The notes under the pieces are model-generated. The model was given only the letters and a program-made list of their open reading frames with translations. It did no database searches and was not told where the DNA came from. Shown in pieces: positions 1 through 13,117 of a stretch of 64,000 bases of DNA. Within the stretch, counting starts at the first letter, position 1. Each line of letters opens with the position of its first letter. Made by a program: the position numbers and the translations under genes. The stretch covers positions 13,425,001-13,489,000 of the forward strand of contig OZ038530.1 of the NCBI GenBank assembly GCA_964036665.1, given 5' to 3'. This DNA is from Gordius sp. MW1. Its lineage: Eukaryota > Nematomorpha > Gordioida > Gordea > Gordiidae.

Positions 1-3000
1 ATTTATGACAAATCGTTACGTAATACGCAATAAGCAATTTGACCAAAAATATTTTTATGGTAAAAATGTCTATAAATTAAAATAATAAAAATATAGGCAT
101 TAAAAGGTTTGGGGTGACAAACACGACATCTAATAACCCGTAAAAGGAGTTCTCGAGGTGTTAATATGTTAGTTTCCTCGTCGAGGCTGTAAATTAAAGC
201 GGTCATTAAAAGCTTTTACAAATGGAATCATTTTAATTACCTGAATGCGCGACATAGGTATAGCCTAGAACGAATGGGCTTGTTGCCAGCTTGTGTGCAT
301 TTGCTAGCCACCTAAGAGTTAGTTAAAATTATTTCTTTAGCTAATACACAAAATCAAATTAATAGTTCCGAATATTTTTTGGTAATAGGGTGGCATTGAA
401 AAATTTATTTTTAAAAATTAAATATATATATGAGAATAGTAGTGATGATCTCCGTATAATATGACGATTCCATAATGAACATTATTTTTAAGTCATTTAA
501 GCCGATTACCAGAGCATTGTTAATGGACCAAATGCTTTATCAAATAATTGCGGCATGTTTTGAAAAATACAAAAAGTTATTACTGGTAACTTATAGGCAT
601 ATCTGTAAAACCCTATAATATTACAAGGTAACATAATTTTAATATAGTTTTTGACAATACTTCTTGTATATATTGCCAGGGGTGGCGTGGATTTGCAAAC
701 AGGGAAGATTGTTCCAAAAAACCGTGCATAAAAATGCCTTTGAGCGAAGAGCACAATCTATAAAAACAAAAAACAGGCTTAAAAAGGTTAGAACGCAAAA
801 TATAATTTAGAAAAAACCTTAAATAAAATTCGCACAGTGGTGTACTTACGGGCCCCGTACTAAGTGTGTAATAATTTCGTTCACGGCATCATCTCCAGCA
901 GGGCAATACTAAAAGTAATAAAGCAAAGTTTTTGTTTTTGTTGGAAAATACAAAATCCTAAATGATAGGACAAAAAGGCGATTTTTGGCTACATAAGCTT
1001 CGTAACGCTTAAACCTAAATATTTTTACGGGTAGGGGGCAAAACTACTAAACAACGTGACCTTTATACTGTAATCTTAGTATATCATTGTTACTTCTTTA
1101 TCTAGCTTAACCCGTGATTAGAATGAAAGGATTACAATGGTTCTTCTAACATCATCAACCCCTTAGTTCATTCATACACATCTAATATGTAGGGGAGTGG
1201 GGTATTATAGTCGCGGAAAGGGGAATAATAGGATCACGATATTAACCAAAAATAATCTAATCTTATACAACAAAAAAATCCACAACAGTTGAGTAACATG
1301 CAGATAAGAGGTTTTATACACATGTAAATTAGTGGTGACATTATCGGATTTTGTTGAGGAGCACAAATCGTCGCACGGGGTGTAACACAGCCGTGTCTTA
1401 ACTTCGAATTCACAGCAGATTCAGAGGCATAACATAACAGCGATTTTGTGAGATGCAAAATTTTCCCTAAGCTTAATTGTTGTATGTTTTTAAATTTTTA
1501 GGTATCAGCAAAGTTTAGATTTAATCTCAAGAGTTAAAATAAACAAAATAACGTTTTTAACTACCAAAAAAACAAAATATCAGTAATTACAACCAAGTTC
1601 GCATGAAATTGAATCTGATATTTAGAAAAAGATAAATTCGCGCGATTTGAATCTGAATCCGATGTTAAGACAAGCCCTAACATGTAATGGCGGCGCGTGG
1701 ATGTTATAATATGCAAATAAGTGGTTGCGGTTAAAACAAAAGATTTATAGCTAAACAGAAGATTTATTAAATGAAAAAATGAAGAAAACCATGTTAGAAA
1801 AAGTCCATTATCTTCATGAAAATGAAATCTAGGAGAGTAAAAGAGAATCATGAATTTAAAATTGCCTGCATATAAAATCAGTGATCTACTTCTATCCCTA
1901 ATAAAAATTATTCGACGTTAGTTAAAACACTTAACAATTAAAAACCAACGAATTTGGAAAGGTTTCATGCTTCTTACCATTTGTATTCTTTCGTCCAATA
2001 ATTGCACAAATTTGGATGGAAACCAGCCTTTGATGCCATTCATTTCGCCCAACCAACAATGCTGATCTTTTTGGCTAACAACCTAAGATTTAAAATTCCA
2101 TAATGGTTTTAGAAACTTTATAAGCCATATCATAAGATGTGCAAAAACAATAACAAGCCTAAATAATGAGAAAAGTGGTATTATATATAACTCGAGCCAC
2201 AGGAAAATTTTGATATACACTTTATAGTAAATGAAATTGATGCCTTAAAAATTTTGAAAATTTGCAAAATATATAGGAAAAATGAGACGGAACTGTTATA
2301 ACATCGTTGCGATGGAATATCAATTCGTCGCTATCGTGTCCTTCAAAATCGTATAAAGCCTTGGCTCTCTTAGCAGTCCTCACTGATATGCCACCATTTT
2401 GGACTGAGCATTCTTGTGAGATCGTTTCAGGAGATGCCATTGACACATTATTAATCTAAATATGAACAAAAAAGAATTAATGAGGTTAATAGGTGGTATG
2501 GGCATTCGACTAAGAAATAGTGCTAAAACGGCTGGGTTTTGTTTGGTCGGTCTTTGGTTTTAGTCGACTAAACATAAACAAACCAAAGTTTTTTTTGTCA
2601 TTTTTCTTAGTCGACCACTAGGCTTAACGAAAACAGACCATAGTCGACCGCGTAGTTGAACCAAAAACCACCAAACAAAACCCAGCCGTTTTTACAACAC
2701 TACTTAGAAGGGAGACGAATGATGTTAATCAAAAAGTAATGAACATGGAGGTACCGGGGAAGAGAGGAAGAGGACGACCCCGTGTCACGTGGAAAGGGCA
2801 AGTCGAAAGAGTTATGAAATCTAAGAAGGCCAATCAAGACATGGCCCTTATTCAAACAAGATAAAAGAAACTCATCAAAACAAACCCCACGATAAAGAAG
2901 AAGAAGAAATATGAAACATACAAATACTGCTCAGAGGATTAGAAAGGGTTGGTTTTAAAAAAATAAGTTGCAAAGATAATTAAGTCACCATATTATTTTC

Positions 3001-6000
3001 ATCATATAAAAATTTCATCTATTAAAAATTGATTGCCAATTTACAACTATATTATCTAGTTCACTTTAAATATGAATTAGCATTAAACTATAGAAGATAT
3101 TGCTAAATCCAATCAGCAAACTATTCACTCGATCATAAAAACTCTAATAGACGCATATTCTAAGTTAAAACTTCTATAGTAATCTAATAAGTAGTCAGAA
3201 CGTTATAAATGTCTAGATGATCCGAATTCCATTGGCAGTTCAATTAAGGTTAAATGCTGCAAAGGCCAAGTTAACCCATTACCTTATAATTGTCATCATA
3301 AATTATTATTAACTATTTCTCAAATGATTTTACAAAACAAAATTTTCGCAAATCACTATATTAAGCCCGTCCGATTAATGTAAAACACTTTTTCGAGTAC
3401 CTTTCACCCAAAATGTGTTAAAAATTTCGCTCATCAAATGCCACTAAAAAGTTCTGATAGCGGTACCGTTAAAAATTTAATAATAATTTGAAGTCGAGCA
3501 ACTTTAAGAGAAAAGTTAACATCCAATTCCACAAGGGCTCAATGGAGAATCCTATCTCCGGCATACTGCCTAATTTATACCCAATGATTGAGATATTAAT
3601 ATGCTAAATGCTACAACCCAGCATCAAGGGTAGCCTGCGTTCGCCACTTAATAACTTGGTTAAAGAACTAGTAGAAGAGAATGCTTAAGGCTTTCAGTCG
3701 TGGGAAGTAAAAACAAACCATGGTATTTACCAGTCTTACTATATTCTCTCAAAAGACCGTATATTAGTGTTGCAAAAACGGCTAGGTTTTGTTTGGTCGA
3801 CTAAACATAAACAGACTAAAAGTTTTTTGATCTATTTTTCTTAGTCGCATAAACAGCCCAAAGATTCCTTGGTCAAACCTCCTTTGGTCTGTTTATGTTT
3901 AGTCGACCAAAACCAAAGGTGAACCAAACAAAACCCAACCGTTTTTACAACACTACAGTATATTTACTTCGTTATTACATCCACCTGATCATATCGCTAT
4001 TACAAACAAAATTTTTCTTTTTAGAAAGCATGTGAAAATCCAACTAACTTTGTCACCACGGTCCGAGTGAGATGGACAATTACAGGCCATAAAATGAGCA
4101 GCAATTTGAAGGACGGATTCGCGGAGACATAGTAATTTTTCGCTTTGCATGATGTTGCTATGCGATTTCTCGCATCGGTTAGGACGTAACGTGTTCCAAA
4201 AATATTTTTTACCGCCCTCATTTTCGTTGGGCCCGCTTTCTAGGCATTGGAAAGCCTGTGATAATAAAAAAACAAGCTTTACATGTTTTTTAATGATGTC
4301 TTCATGGTTTTTAAATAAGAGTTCAAATGATAAAAAAGATAAAAAAAAAATCTGCAAAACGAAATTTCATTAAAAGGGGAAGGGTTTTTAATTAAAAAAA
4401 GTTTGAGTGATATACATTTATATTGCTAAATTTAATTATAAATAGTACAACCCCACCAATTAAACCGATACCAAGCAGGTAATAGAATTTAAGCTAAGAA
4501 TGAGAATTGCTAAACAATCTTTAAGGAGTCAGTTATTCATAAAAAACGCTATAATTTAACGCTGAAAAGTAGATGCTAAATAATAGATCTACGACATATT
4601 AAATTTTCACGTGGCGAGTTCCTATCCCAAAAAATTTCAAAAAGCTTTTATATCTTCTTAATTTTAATAGGCCTAGGAAGTTTAAAAAATTTCCTTAAAC
4701 GTTTATTTAAAATAATAAATTATTAGATAATCGTAGGTTACTAACGCCAAATGAGAGAAACGTAAATACAAATTTTAAGCTATATCAACGTAATAAAATA
4801 TTATCATTTTATTTATATTATTAATCATTTTCTAAATAAATATTAATTAAGCGCTCAAAGTATTGACAATTCGGACTTTTACCCTGATCTTGATGTAAGA
4901 TCAAAATGGAAAATGCCTTTTAGTTTTGAAGATTCTACACAATTTCTGATGCGACAAGTTAAAAATTGAGCTTTACAATAAAGTATTTCAATAATCGCAG
5001 CTCGTTATCATGAGTTAGATGGATTTAGTAAGTTACCCCTTTAACAAAATATAATTTCTAATTGTGAAATGTGCTACAATTCATTTTAAAACATTTGTCA
5101 TTGGAATGCTTCTTTTAATGATTTAATGGAATACAATTAGTCTTAATTTGAGTTAAGGTTAAAACCATCATCCTTTGAAACAAACAATTTTAATTCTGTT
5201 TTTTGCGTTCAAAATAGTACTATAACTTATTAATTTATGAGGAGGGCACATTAATAAGAAAGCCCTTAAGGGGGGGGGGGGGGCGGGGGGGGGGTTGTGA
5301 CAAACAGATCCATGGGCGTAGTCAGGATTGGATTTAGAGGGGGCAATAAGGATTTTGAGAAGGGCATATGACAATTTTTTCAAAGCCATAATTATATTAA
5401 ATTTTAAAGGATATTTGGATTTAGAAGGGGGCAGCCGCCCTCCCTGCCACCCCCTGGCTTCGCTATGAACAGATCAGTTATGATTGGGGATCGGACAAAA
5501 TAATAGTTCTTATTAAAACATTTAATCAAACCAAAGAATTCATTTTTTTAATTTACAAGTTCCTAACATTAGTTTAGTTTAGTCTAGTCTATAAACTTAC
5601 GAAACAATTTAGGTTACAAATGGGACGCAAAAAACACTACCATTACATTTTCCATTGGCACTTCTTGGAAATGTCCCATTTCAAGAAGCCTGTCCTGGAG
5701 GTAGCGTTGTCTCAGCTGAAGCACCAATGGCTGGTCGATCGAGGCGAGCTTTGAATCGGCTAACTAATAAAAAAATTCTAAAAATAGCTTACGAGAACGT
5801 ACTATTTCCCTTTTATAATGACGAATTGTTTAAAATTAAGGTAAACGAACGGTATATACTGTTCTGTTTAACAAATCCATGTTAATAACAGACTGCGTTG
5901 CCACTTTAAAATATCATCCGTTTCCGCGACAAAGTGTGACAAAAAGGGTTGTAAAACCATTAAAAAGAATGGTCACGCACACAGGTGATAGTAATTTTTT

Positions 6001-9000
6001 TCAATATAATTACACGACAAACTTCAATTAAAAAATTGTCTCAATCGATAAAAATGAAATAAGTAAAGTAAATTAAGGATTTTTCACGACTTAAATCAAT
6101 ATTATTATAGATAAATTTGAGCATTATCAAGATAAACCAGCAAATCGATGTCGGCCTGAGTGTATAATGTACGTGTATACTGTTGCACGAGTTCGAGCAT
6201 TTCATCGGTACTTGAGGAATTCTTCATCGCCTCATGCTATACCAAATATACTCAATGTCTCAAAATTGTTAAAATAATAGTAAGAACCCTAACGATTTAA
6301 AAAAGAAGTGAAATTACAACTTTAAAATTTTGTAAAACACACGATGCAGCTTAAATTTTTGCGACTAGAACTTCACACAACCTTAACTGACAAAAGATGC
6401 AATCCAATTTTTGTTAACAAACCTCAGATGAACTGTTTGTTTGAATGCAATATTTATGTAGGTTTTTTTTAGGTTTTACTCTGAAAGCCGCCCATTGCCA
6501 TCCAATATCCTTTAACACAAGTTGTAGAAGACTTAACTGGCTTGTCTACTGATATAAATGCTTATATATGAAGAATTTAGAGTTATTTAAGTTTAAAAAT
6601 TAAATCGGGCGTTTATGAAAATAGTACCAAAAGTTCAAACTCCGTCGTATTTTAAAACAGCCATTCCTTTAAATACTATGTTAGTAATCATTAAAATAAT
6701 CTCCCGATAAATACCTGTTTTACTAAGATGGCCACTATTATTTTAAAAATGACGGATATTCCGTGCAAGAATACGAGGTCCCAAATCCTCAGCAAAGCCC
6801 TCAGGTTGCCTAAATGACCGGCAAACATGGTTGAAAGCCACGAGGAAACGACCTTTCGGATATCTAAAACAAACACATTGTTGCGACAAGAATTCGAAAA
6901 TAATAAAATCTAATAACACTAACGATTAGTATAGATAAAACTTAATAATCTAAAAAGTCCCTAATTTCACGTGCTATAATGATCGCTTTAAATAATATCA
7001 AGGACTCTTTTAGATAAAAACTCTCATACCCAATTATACAATTTCAATTTGTTGGGATATTAATGCCAGTACGAGTGGTAAATTATACAAATTTTATAGT
7101 GATTAAAATTACTCTATCCAAGCTCAAAACAAGATAAAATGTTTTAACTAATTTGGTTATAAATGTTTACTAATGTTTTTTTTACATCATTTGAATATAA
7201 AGTCAATATTTTCCATGGAACATTTACCTAAAGATTTCAACGCGAGAAAGGTATGCAAATCGGGGGCGTGTAATTTCACTAATTGAAGCACAACATCCAC
7301 GTCTGCCTACATACACATGAATTACAGAGACCATTACAAAATTAACATACACACACAAAAAAACAATCCATTTTATAAAATAGCGTGTAAAATGCAAATT
7401 TGCCAATTTTCTCTGTCTTTATATAAATTCAAAATAACTAAATTTTACCTACAGTGAAAATTAAGGATTACGTCATTTAATTTATCAATTTAATTGTTAC
7501 TTAAAATGCGGTATTATTGCCTCTTAAAGAATCGTCACATCTGAGTAAACGATTCAAACTAGTTGTAATAATAGATGCAGCAATTTTTACTAAAACGAAC
7601 CACCCTCGTCATAGAAATAATTAAGAATTTATTTAACTTTAAATCCAAATAATTTTGATTTTTGATCTCGATAGGTATAAAAATCACAAGGAATTGCCAG
7701 CCTCCTTTTTGGATCTTAATACAAACCAGTTATGCATCGGCAACACCCCTGGTTTTATTATAGTAAAAATTCGAAAAGGAATCATCTTTCGCGAGCATAT
7801 TAACATTTTACAGGCCCGACCTTAACGGTTTCCCACTTAACAATTCCACAATTACGTCGCAAAATACGAGCAAAAAACGCACTTTCAAGCCGGGAGGCAG
7901 AGGCAAAGTCTTTTCCACACCATGACCAAGGTCGCGATTATTGTTACGGCAATAATTGTATGGGCAAAAATGGTAAACGCCCAACAGGGTTTCTGCCACG
8001 TATCGCAGCAACCAAAAACACAATGCTTCATCGCCCACAATCAAAACGAGGTGAGAGGCTATCATGCATAGGGAAGGTGCGTAAAATATGCGGGTCGGGT
8101 AGTGGTAAGTTATAAAGGCTCGCAAAACTTTTTTGAGCTGCGCCGTACCCGTGGCTTTGAGCCCGAAACAAGCGTTGTTAGGCATGACTCCGTTCAAATC
8201 CTATGTTTTTTGGAATGAATAAAAAGGCAATTTTATTTTCATCTTTTTAAGTAAATTTTCATAACTTTTTTTGCGAGATAAAGTTAGTTGATTGATATAT
8301 ATCTAAACATAATATTAAATACTACAATTAGATAATAATAATAATATTAATATTAAATAACATTATTTGATTAATATGTCTTTCTTCCTCATTTAGAAGA
8401 GGCCAGGAATCCAAAAAAGATTTGAAATTCTATGCAATTATTAAAGTCGCCCCACTTTTCTTAATGTTAGTATATGCTCTAAAATCAAACAAATTTTAGA
8501 ATGTTTAAAAAGTGCATTTAAACATCCGAAAAGAGCCTTTAAATTTACCCAGAATCCGAAATTTTGTTAAATTAATATTTTTCGAGACCTTATGATAGTT
8601 AGAAGGAAATTTCAAATAACTATTATTTTTCAAGGTTTACCCTTAATCAATATAATATTGTCACTATTTCTTAGTTAGCCTAAGCCTATTTACCCAAATT
8701 TTACAGTAGCGTTAGTAAAATTACCTTCTCCAAAATTTGGAAAAAATAATTGGTGTCCCCAACTACGGTCTTGTTGAAAGCACCAATTTCTGGATGGTTT
8801 TGCCTATTTTTCAAAGCCGGTGTCAACCTAACCCATATATGACGTCTTAAGGCGTCCGGTACACCGGCCTGGACTAAACCAACAATTTTTTCCCATGATT
8901 GATCTGTCCGTAGGAAATATGCCTTGATCTAAAGGCGATGAATAAAAAATGCGAAAATTTACAATTTCAAGCTAGTGTCAAGTATTTTTGATTGTACAAT

Positions 9001-11158
9001 AATTATACGGTTTAACAAGAAATATCGTCCGGCAAACTGTTCGCAGATTATGGTAGAGTTTTTCGCGGTAAACATAAATATATATTTTGTTTTTTTCCCT
9101 GTATACGTCAAGTTTTTGAAATATTTGCTGTCAAAGTTGCTAAAAACAGCGAGTTTAGCGTTTTGCAAACGTCAATAACTTAAAATTTATATTTATAAAT
9201 TTGTTTTGTGAATAAAGGGGGGAGAAATCCATTAAAAATTGTTATTTTAACAAACATCAAGTCTAATTATAAATTGGCACATTATAAAAACCAACCATTG
9301 TTTATACTTTATAAATCACAAATAAAAATTTAATTGATTTTGAAACGGGCTTTTAGCGGGCCTTACCAATATCTAGGCCCACCCTTAGCTCGTTAAATTA
9401 TAACTGCCCGTTCAGTTGTTTTATTTAAAGCAGAACCCCGTCCAAGCCAGGTAGTGCAGATCTCTAGTAGTTGTAGTGTAGATTAACAACAACACGCTAA
9501 TTTCTAGTGTTGAAGGGAAGTGTCAATTTAAAAAGAACAAGTTAATTTTAAACATACATCAAAAATAAAAAATGCTAGGGTAAAAAAAATTTTCCACAGA
9601 TTCTTCTCCCCTTTATTCATAGACAAATTTATTAAATTAAAATTTTATCTATTAGTTTGCAAGTTATTGACGTTTGAAAAACGCTAAATACTATTTAAAA
9701 ACTTGACGCATAAGGAAATACTAAAAATATATTTGTGATCATCATAAAAAAACTACCAGAATCTGCAAACAGTTTGCAGATTTATTTAATAAGTCCATTT
9801 TGATGACCAGTGTTATTAGTAGTCTTTTTTGGGGCTGTTTGTTATTGTGGGACTTAATGGTTACTGGTAGAAGAGGAAAGTATTTTACAATCTTAATACA
9901 CTACATAGATTGCTTACCGGCATTGCTTAAGTATGAGAAATTCAGTTAAAATTGACTTAAAATAATTATATATCCCCTTGAATATATTCAGTCTATATAT
10001 ATTGATAACGTTCAGCACATAGAAGGTATTGGGTTTGAAAATCTTTTGTAATAAGCTGAATTTGTTAACTAGTGTTTGTTGTGAAGTAAATTAATTATTT
10101 TTTAAAATCTCTTTAGAACGTAGGTAAAAAAATAGGCCAATATGACAGGGAAAATCTAATGCTAATCTTATCACATGAATTAAATATTGAGCTTTTACTT
10201 GAAGTTTATATATCATATTTGTTCATGTCTTAAAAAAATGGGACAAAATCTTAAATAAAATAATTTATATTTTGTTTATTCTTTCTTATGTGAATAAAAG
10301 ATAGCAAACATTTTTGCAGCCAAATTTTAACTTTCTTGTATTATATATTTATTTTTAACTTTTAATATTATTAATAATCTAATTTAAAATTTTTTTATAT
10401 TCACATGAATGAAATGTCCATAGGCATAGCCAGGATAAGGGGAGCAATAATGCTTTAGGGTAAGACAAAATAATAATTTTTTGAAATTTAAGACTTGTTT
10501 ATATTGAATTTAAACAAATTTAAGGATTGAGAGGGGGGCAGCTGCCCCTCCATGACTAGGCCCATTGGAGGGTCTTAATAAATAATAATCTGACAGAAAA
10601 TTACAAAAAGTTGGGGTAATTACCACATCAGTGCTAACAATAATTTTAAGCTTTTAAATATAGATAAAAGTAGAAAAATATCATACATATTCCCAAGAAA
10701 ATGGAACTATTGGGTTTGTGCTTTGTGAATATTCAAGAAACTTGATCCAATCTTTTTCCAATTTAATTTCTTCTTCAGTAATAAACCACTTTAGTTCTAT
10801 ATTATATCATGCATAAGTTAGTGATTAAGATCATTATAAATATTATCAATCTAAATTTTAAATAATTTGAATTTGATGTAATATTAGATATTATTTAAAA
10901 TTATAACATATTACTATTTTAATTTATAAATTACCTTCTGTTGCTAAGGTTTTATATCCATATTGGTCATAGGTAAAATCACACTTTAAAAGCTTATTCT
11001 CCTGGATCTAAAAACAATACCAGGTTGAACCAAGTTACAAAAGAAGGAAATTTTATCAACAGATCATCAAAATGTCCACTTACTATTGTTAAAATATTAT
11101 CAATGTCTGGCCCTTGAAGGCTAGGAGGAATATAATAAAATGGTTTACATGTTGACAT
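1..11158 (-). CDS. SGSM3: SGSM3-like TBC-SH3-RUN protein (small G protein signalling modulator 3 homolog), 3' end outside window
   Basis: Split gene read on the minus strand; I place 16 exons, and the splice phases agree throughout: 11158-11084, 11007-10935, 10796-10687, 8928-8725, 8200-7948, 7302-7228, 6863-6715, 6236-6138, 5763-5647, 4255-4049, 2455-2294, 2082-1978, 908-850, 757-661, 311-241 and 186 to roughly 90. Start is the ATG of MSTCKPF; the open frame continues upstream only to a stop. Domain order: N-terminal region with [13 protein letters not shown] (exons 4-8; [27 protein letters not shown]), SH3 (exons 11-12; [31 protein letters not shown]), then RUN (exons 13-16; [23 protein letters not shown]). 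This order is that of SGSM3, a Rab-GAP family member. About 650 residues are visible of a family length near 750. Oddity: the TBC IxxDxxR arginine is Gly and the YxQ glutamine is Pro, so GAP activity is doubtful. The limits of the last exon are uncertain. Confidence 0.9.
2518..2702. mobile_element. hAT-type MITE in an SGSM3 intron
   Basis: A 185-bp element with imperfect terminal inverted repeats: TAGTGCTAAAACGGCTGGG at the left and the complement of TAGTGTTGTAAAAACGGCTG at the right. Subterminal repeats contain the GTCGACTAAACATAAAC type motif. The flanks ctaagaaa and cttagaag match at 6 of 8 bases, consistent with a decayed 8-bp hAT target duplication. A second copy lies at 3765-3955 in the same intron. 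Confidence 0.75.
2703..2910 (+). pseudogene. 5'-truncated LINE 3' end (RT C-terminal tail)
   Basis: The plus strand reads [13 protein letters not shown] followed by VERVMKSKK, the familiar GRP-R-x-x-W tail found after the RT of RTE-like non-LTR elements. It ends in a purine (gaagaagaagaa) simple tail. It abuts the right end of the hAT MITE and sits inside the SGSM3 intron between the exons at 4049-4255 and 2294-2455. It is non-functional, a 3' fragment only. Confidence 0.55.
3765..3955. mobile_element. hAT-type MITE, second copy
   Basis: A 191-bp element with terminal inverted repeats TAGTGTTGCAAAAACGG / CCGTTTTTACAACACTA and long subterminal inverted sequence (GTCGACTAAACATAAACAGAC). The flanks ccgtatat and cagtatat differ by one base, as expected of an 8-bp hAT target duplication. 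Same family as 2518-2702; a more decayed relative may lie at 43385-43545. Confidence 0.8.
5270..5297 (+). repeat. poly-G tract
   Basis: A run of about 12 G, one C, then about 10 G inside an SGSM3 intron. On the coding (minus) strand of the gene this is a C run. The plus strand could form G-quadruplex structure. The length is probably variable and prone to sequencing error. Confidence 0.8.
5311..5467. mobile_element. MITE of the 'GGGCGTAGCCAG' family, copy 1
   Basis: Begins CATGGGCGTAGTCAGGATTGG and ends near CCCTGGCTTCGCTATG, an inverted match. The interior has the family layout: a G-rich stretch after 'atttagag', an AT-rich middle, then a C-rich stretch. Seven copies of this approximately 150-bp family occur in the window. 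Confidence 0.65.
8274..8432. repeat. Interspersed repeat, copy 1 (shared with 35868-36002)
   Basis: A block beginning 'aaagttagttgattgatatatat' in outline and ending 'agaagaggccaggaatcc' recurs nearly unchanged at 35868-36002. Here it lies in the SGSM3 intron upstream of exon 5; there it lies just downstream of a decayed RT coding fragment. This suggests the non-coding end of a retroelement. No coding content. Confidence 0.6.
9030..9790. mobile_element. Foldback-like inverted-repeat element in an SGSM3 intron
   Basis: The segment 9031-9226 recurs in inverted orientation at 9593-9785. Shared landmarks are the 'aaactgttcgcagatt' and 'caaacgtcaataactt' motifs and the 'gaataaagggg.gagaa' inner ends. 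The arms are ~190 bp and imperfect, around a ~370-bp loop with no coding content that I can see. The short ORFs on both strands here only reflect the inverted arms. Confidence 0.6.
10419..10566. mobile_element. MITE of the 'GGGCGTAGCCAG' family, copy 2
   Basis: Diverged copy starting ATAGGCATAGCCAGGAT, with an AT-rich middle and ending in a ggggggcagctgcccctcc block followed by 'gcccattgg'. Lies in an SGSM3 intron. Confidence 0.55.
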
Positions 11159-11877
11159 TAAGGCTGCAACATCTTGTAGAGGAATCCGGGTCAAACGTTA
11201 TAAAGTCAAACGTTTCATAGTACCGCATTTAGGTACATATTTAAAATATAAAAATAAAGATAAAATAATAGACAATATTTTAATATAAAAGGTATTATAT
11301 AAAAAAAGGGTGCAAGGATATTATAATATATCTTTAGCATAAAAAATTAATTTAATTATAATTGCCTAACTCTAATTGTATTAGTTTATTTATATTAGTA
11401 AAGTTTATTATATAATAAAAAATTTAAATTGGCTTAGATATAATTTTTGATTGAATTGGAAATGTAGTTAAGGTTAAGAATTGTAAATATTTAGTCTGTT
11501 AAAGTTTTATTAAAAATAGAGAGATCTTTTCTTATTACTGGGCATATAAATTTTATTTTGAGATTTTATTGTTTATGTTTGTAAATAAACATTATCAAAT
11601 GATCTTTTAGTTTTATTTCAAGGACTAATCATAATAAGCAAGCAACATTTATTTTACAGAAAATTATTTTATTAATTTCTTTTTACAAATAGATCCTTGA
11701 AGATAGTGATATTTGATTTCCTTAAACCTAAACTAGAATTGGCAATATTTATTAATAAGATTGTGATTAATAATTAAGATGAAAAACACACCTTACTATA
11801 AAAATTTATAAAAAACTAGAAATAAATTTTATTTATATGGTTGTAATTGATTCATGAGAATGTAAATACATATAAAC

Positions 11878-12851
11878 GGATACACTGTCAATAGAAATTA
11901 TGATATAAGTTTTTAAATTAAATAACTCAAATGGGATATAGGTAGATTTGTTGCATCATAAGATGATTGTATAGATCCACTGTCTATAGAAATTATGATA
12001 TAAGTTTTTAAATTAAATAACTCAAATGGGATTTACGTAGATTTGTTGCATCATTTAAGTAAGATGATTGTATAGATCCACTGTCTATAGAAATTATGAT
12101 ATAAGTTTTTAAATAAAATAACTCAAATGGGATATAGGTAGATTTGTTGCATCATTTAAGTAAGATGATTGTATATATCCACTGTCTATAGAAATGATGA
12201 TACAAGTTTTTAAATTAAATTACTCAAATGGGATATAGGTAGATTTGTTGCATCATTTAATTAAGATGATTATATAGATCCACTGTCTATAGAAATGATG
12301 ATATAAGTTGTTAAATTTAATTACTCAAATGGGATATAGGTAGATTTGTTCATCATTTAAGTAAGATGATTGTATGGATCCACTGTCTATAGAAATGATG
12401 ATATAAGTTTTTAAATTAAATTACTCAAATGGGATATAGGTAGATTTGTTGCATCATTTAAGTAAGATGATTGTATAGATCCACTGTCTATAGAAATGAT
12501 GATATAAGTTTTTAAATTTAATTACTCAAATGGGATTTAGGTAGATTTGTTGCATCATTTAAGTAAGATGATTGTATGGATCCACTGTCTATAGAAATGA
12601 TGATATCAGTTTTTAAATTAAATTACTCAAATGGGATATAGGTGGATTTGTTGCATCATTTAAGTAAGATGATTGTATAGATCCACTGTCTATAGAAATT
12701 TTGATATAAGTTTTTAAATTAAATAAGTCAAATGGGATATAGGTAGATTTGTTGCATCATTTAAGTAAGATGATTGTATAGATCCACTGTCTATAGAAAT
12801 GATGATATAAATTTTTAAATTAAATTACTCAAATGGGATACAGGTAGATCT
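11878..12851. repeat. Satellite-like tandem array, ten ~101-bp units
   Basis: Ten head-to-tail copies of a unit marked by CACTGTCTATAGAAAT, 'ataagtttttaaatt' and 'ggtagatttgttgcatcat'. The unit landmark falls near 11884, 11979, 12079, 12180, 12282, 12380, 12481, 12583, 12685 and 12787, a period of ~101 bp (the first unit lacks ~7 bp). Copies differ by scattered substitutions. The array starts about 720 bp upstream of the SGSM3 start codon and ends beside a FLYWCH-type ORF. Confidence 0.9.
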
Positions 12852-12869
12852 GAAGGTATCAATCCATAA

Positions 12870-13106
12870 TTAGGGTACTCTATAATATAATAAGTAAATT
12901 AATATTAAAATACTTTTATGTGGGAGATTGTCATGTGCACGTGTCATTGTAAACCTTGCATCTGAATAGAAGCCACCACAATCATTTACTCTACATCTGT
13001 AGTAAGATTTTGTAGCTGTGCCATTATTGACGTTTATATAATGATAATTTTGATAAACTAAAATTGGTTTTCTTTTTTGGGATTGAGTAAAATGAACGTG
13101 ATTCAT
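12870..13106 (-). pseudogene. FLYWCH-type zinc-finger ORF fragment
   Basis: A 78-codon minus-strand ORF. It has a FLYWCH-like layout: FTQSQKRKPILV, then a hydrophobic/aromatic segment, YYRCRVNDCGG (the Cys pair), an AR-F-T motif and an H-x5-H ending (AHDNLPHK). FLYWCH fingers bind DNA and often occur in Mutator-like transposases or their host derivatives. I see no transposase downstream, since the satellite array follows directly. It could be a relic of a MULE or an exon of a host gene. The ORF is short and ends in non-domain sequence. Confidence 0.55.
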
Positions 13107-13117
13107 ATTACAATAGG

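Noticed and set aside
11159..11194. Upstream TTG-initiated extension of SGSM3 exon 1
   Set aside because: The first in-frame ATG at 11158 starts a peptide (MSTCKPF) that fits the family N terminus; non-ATG initiation is not needed.
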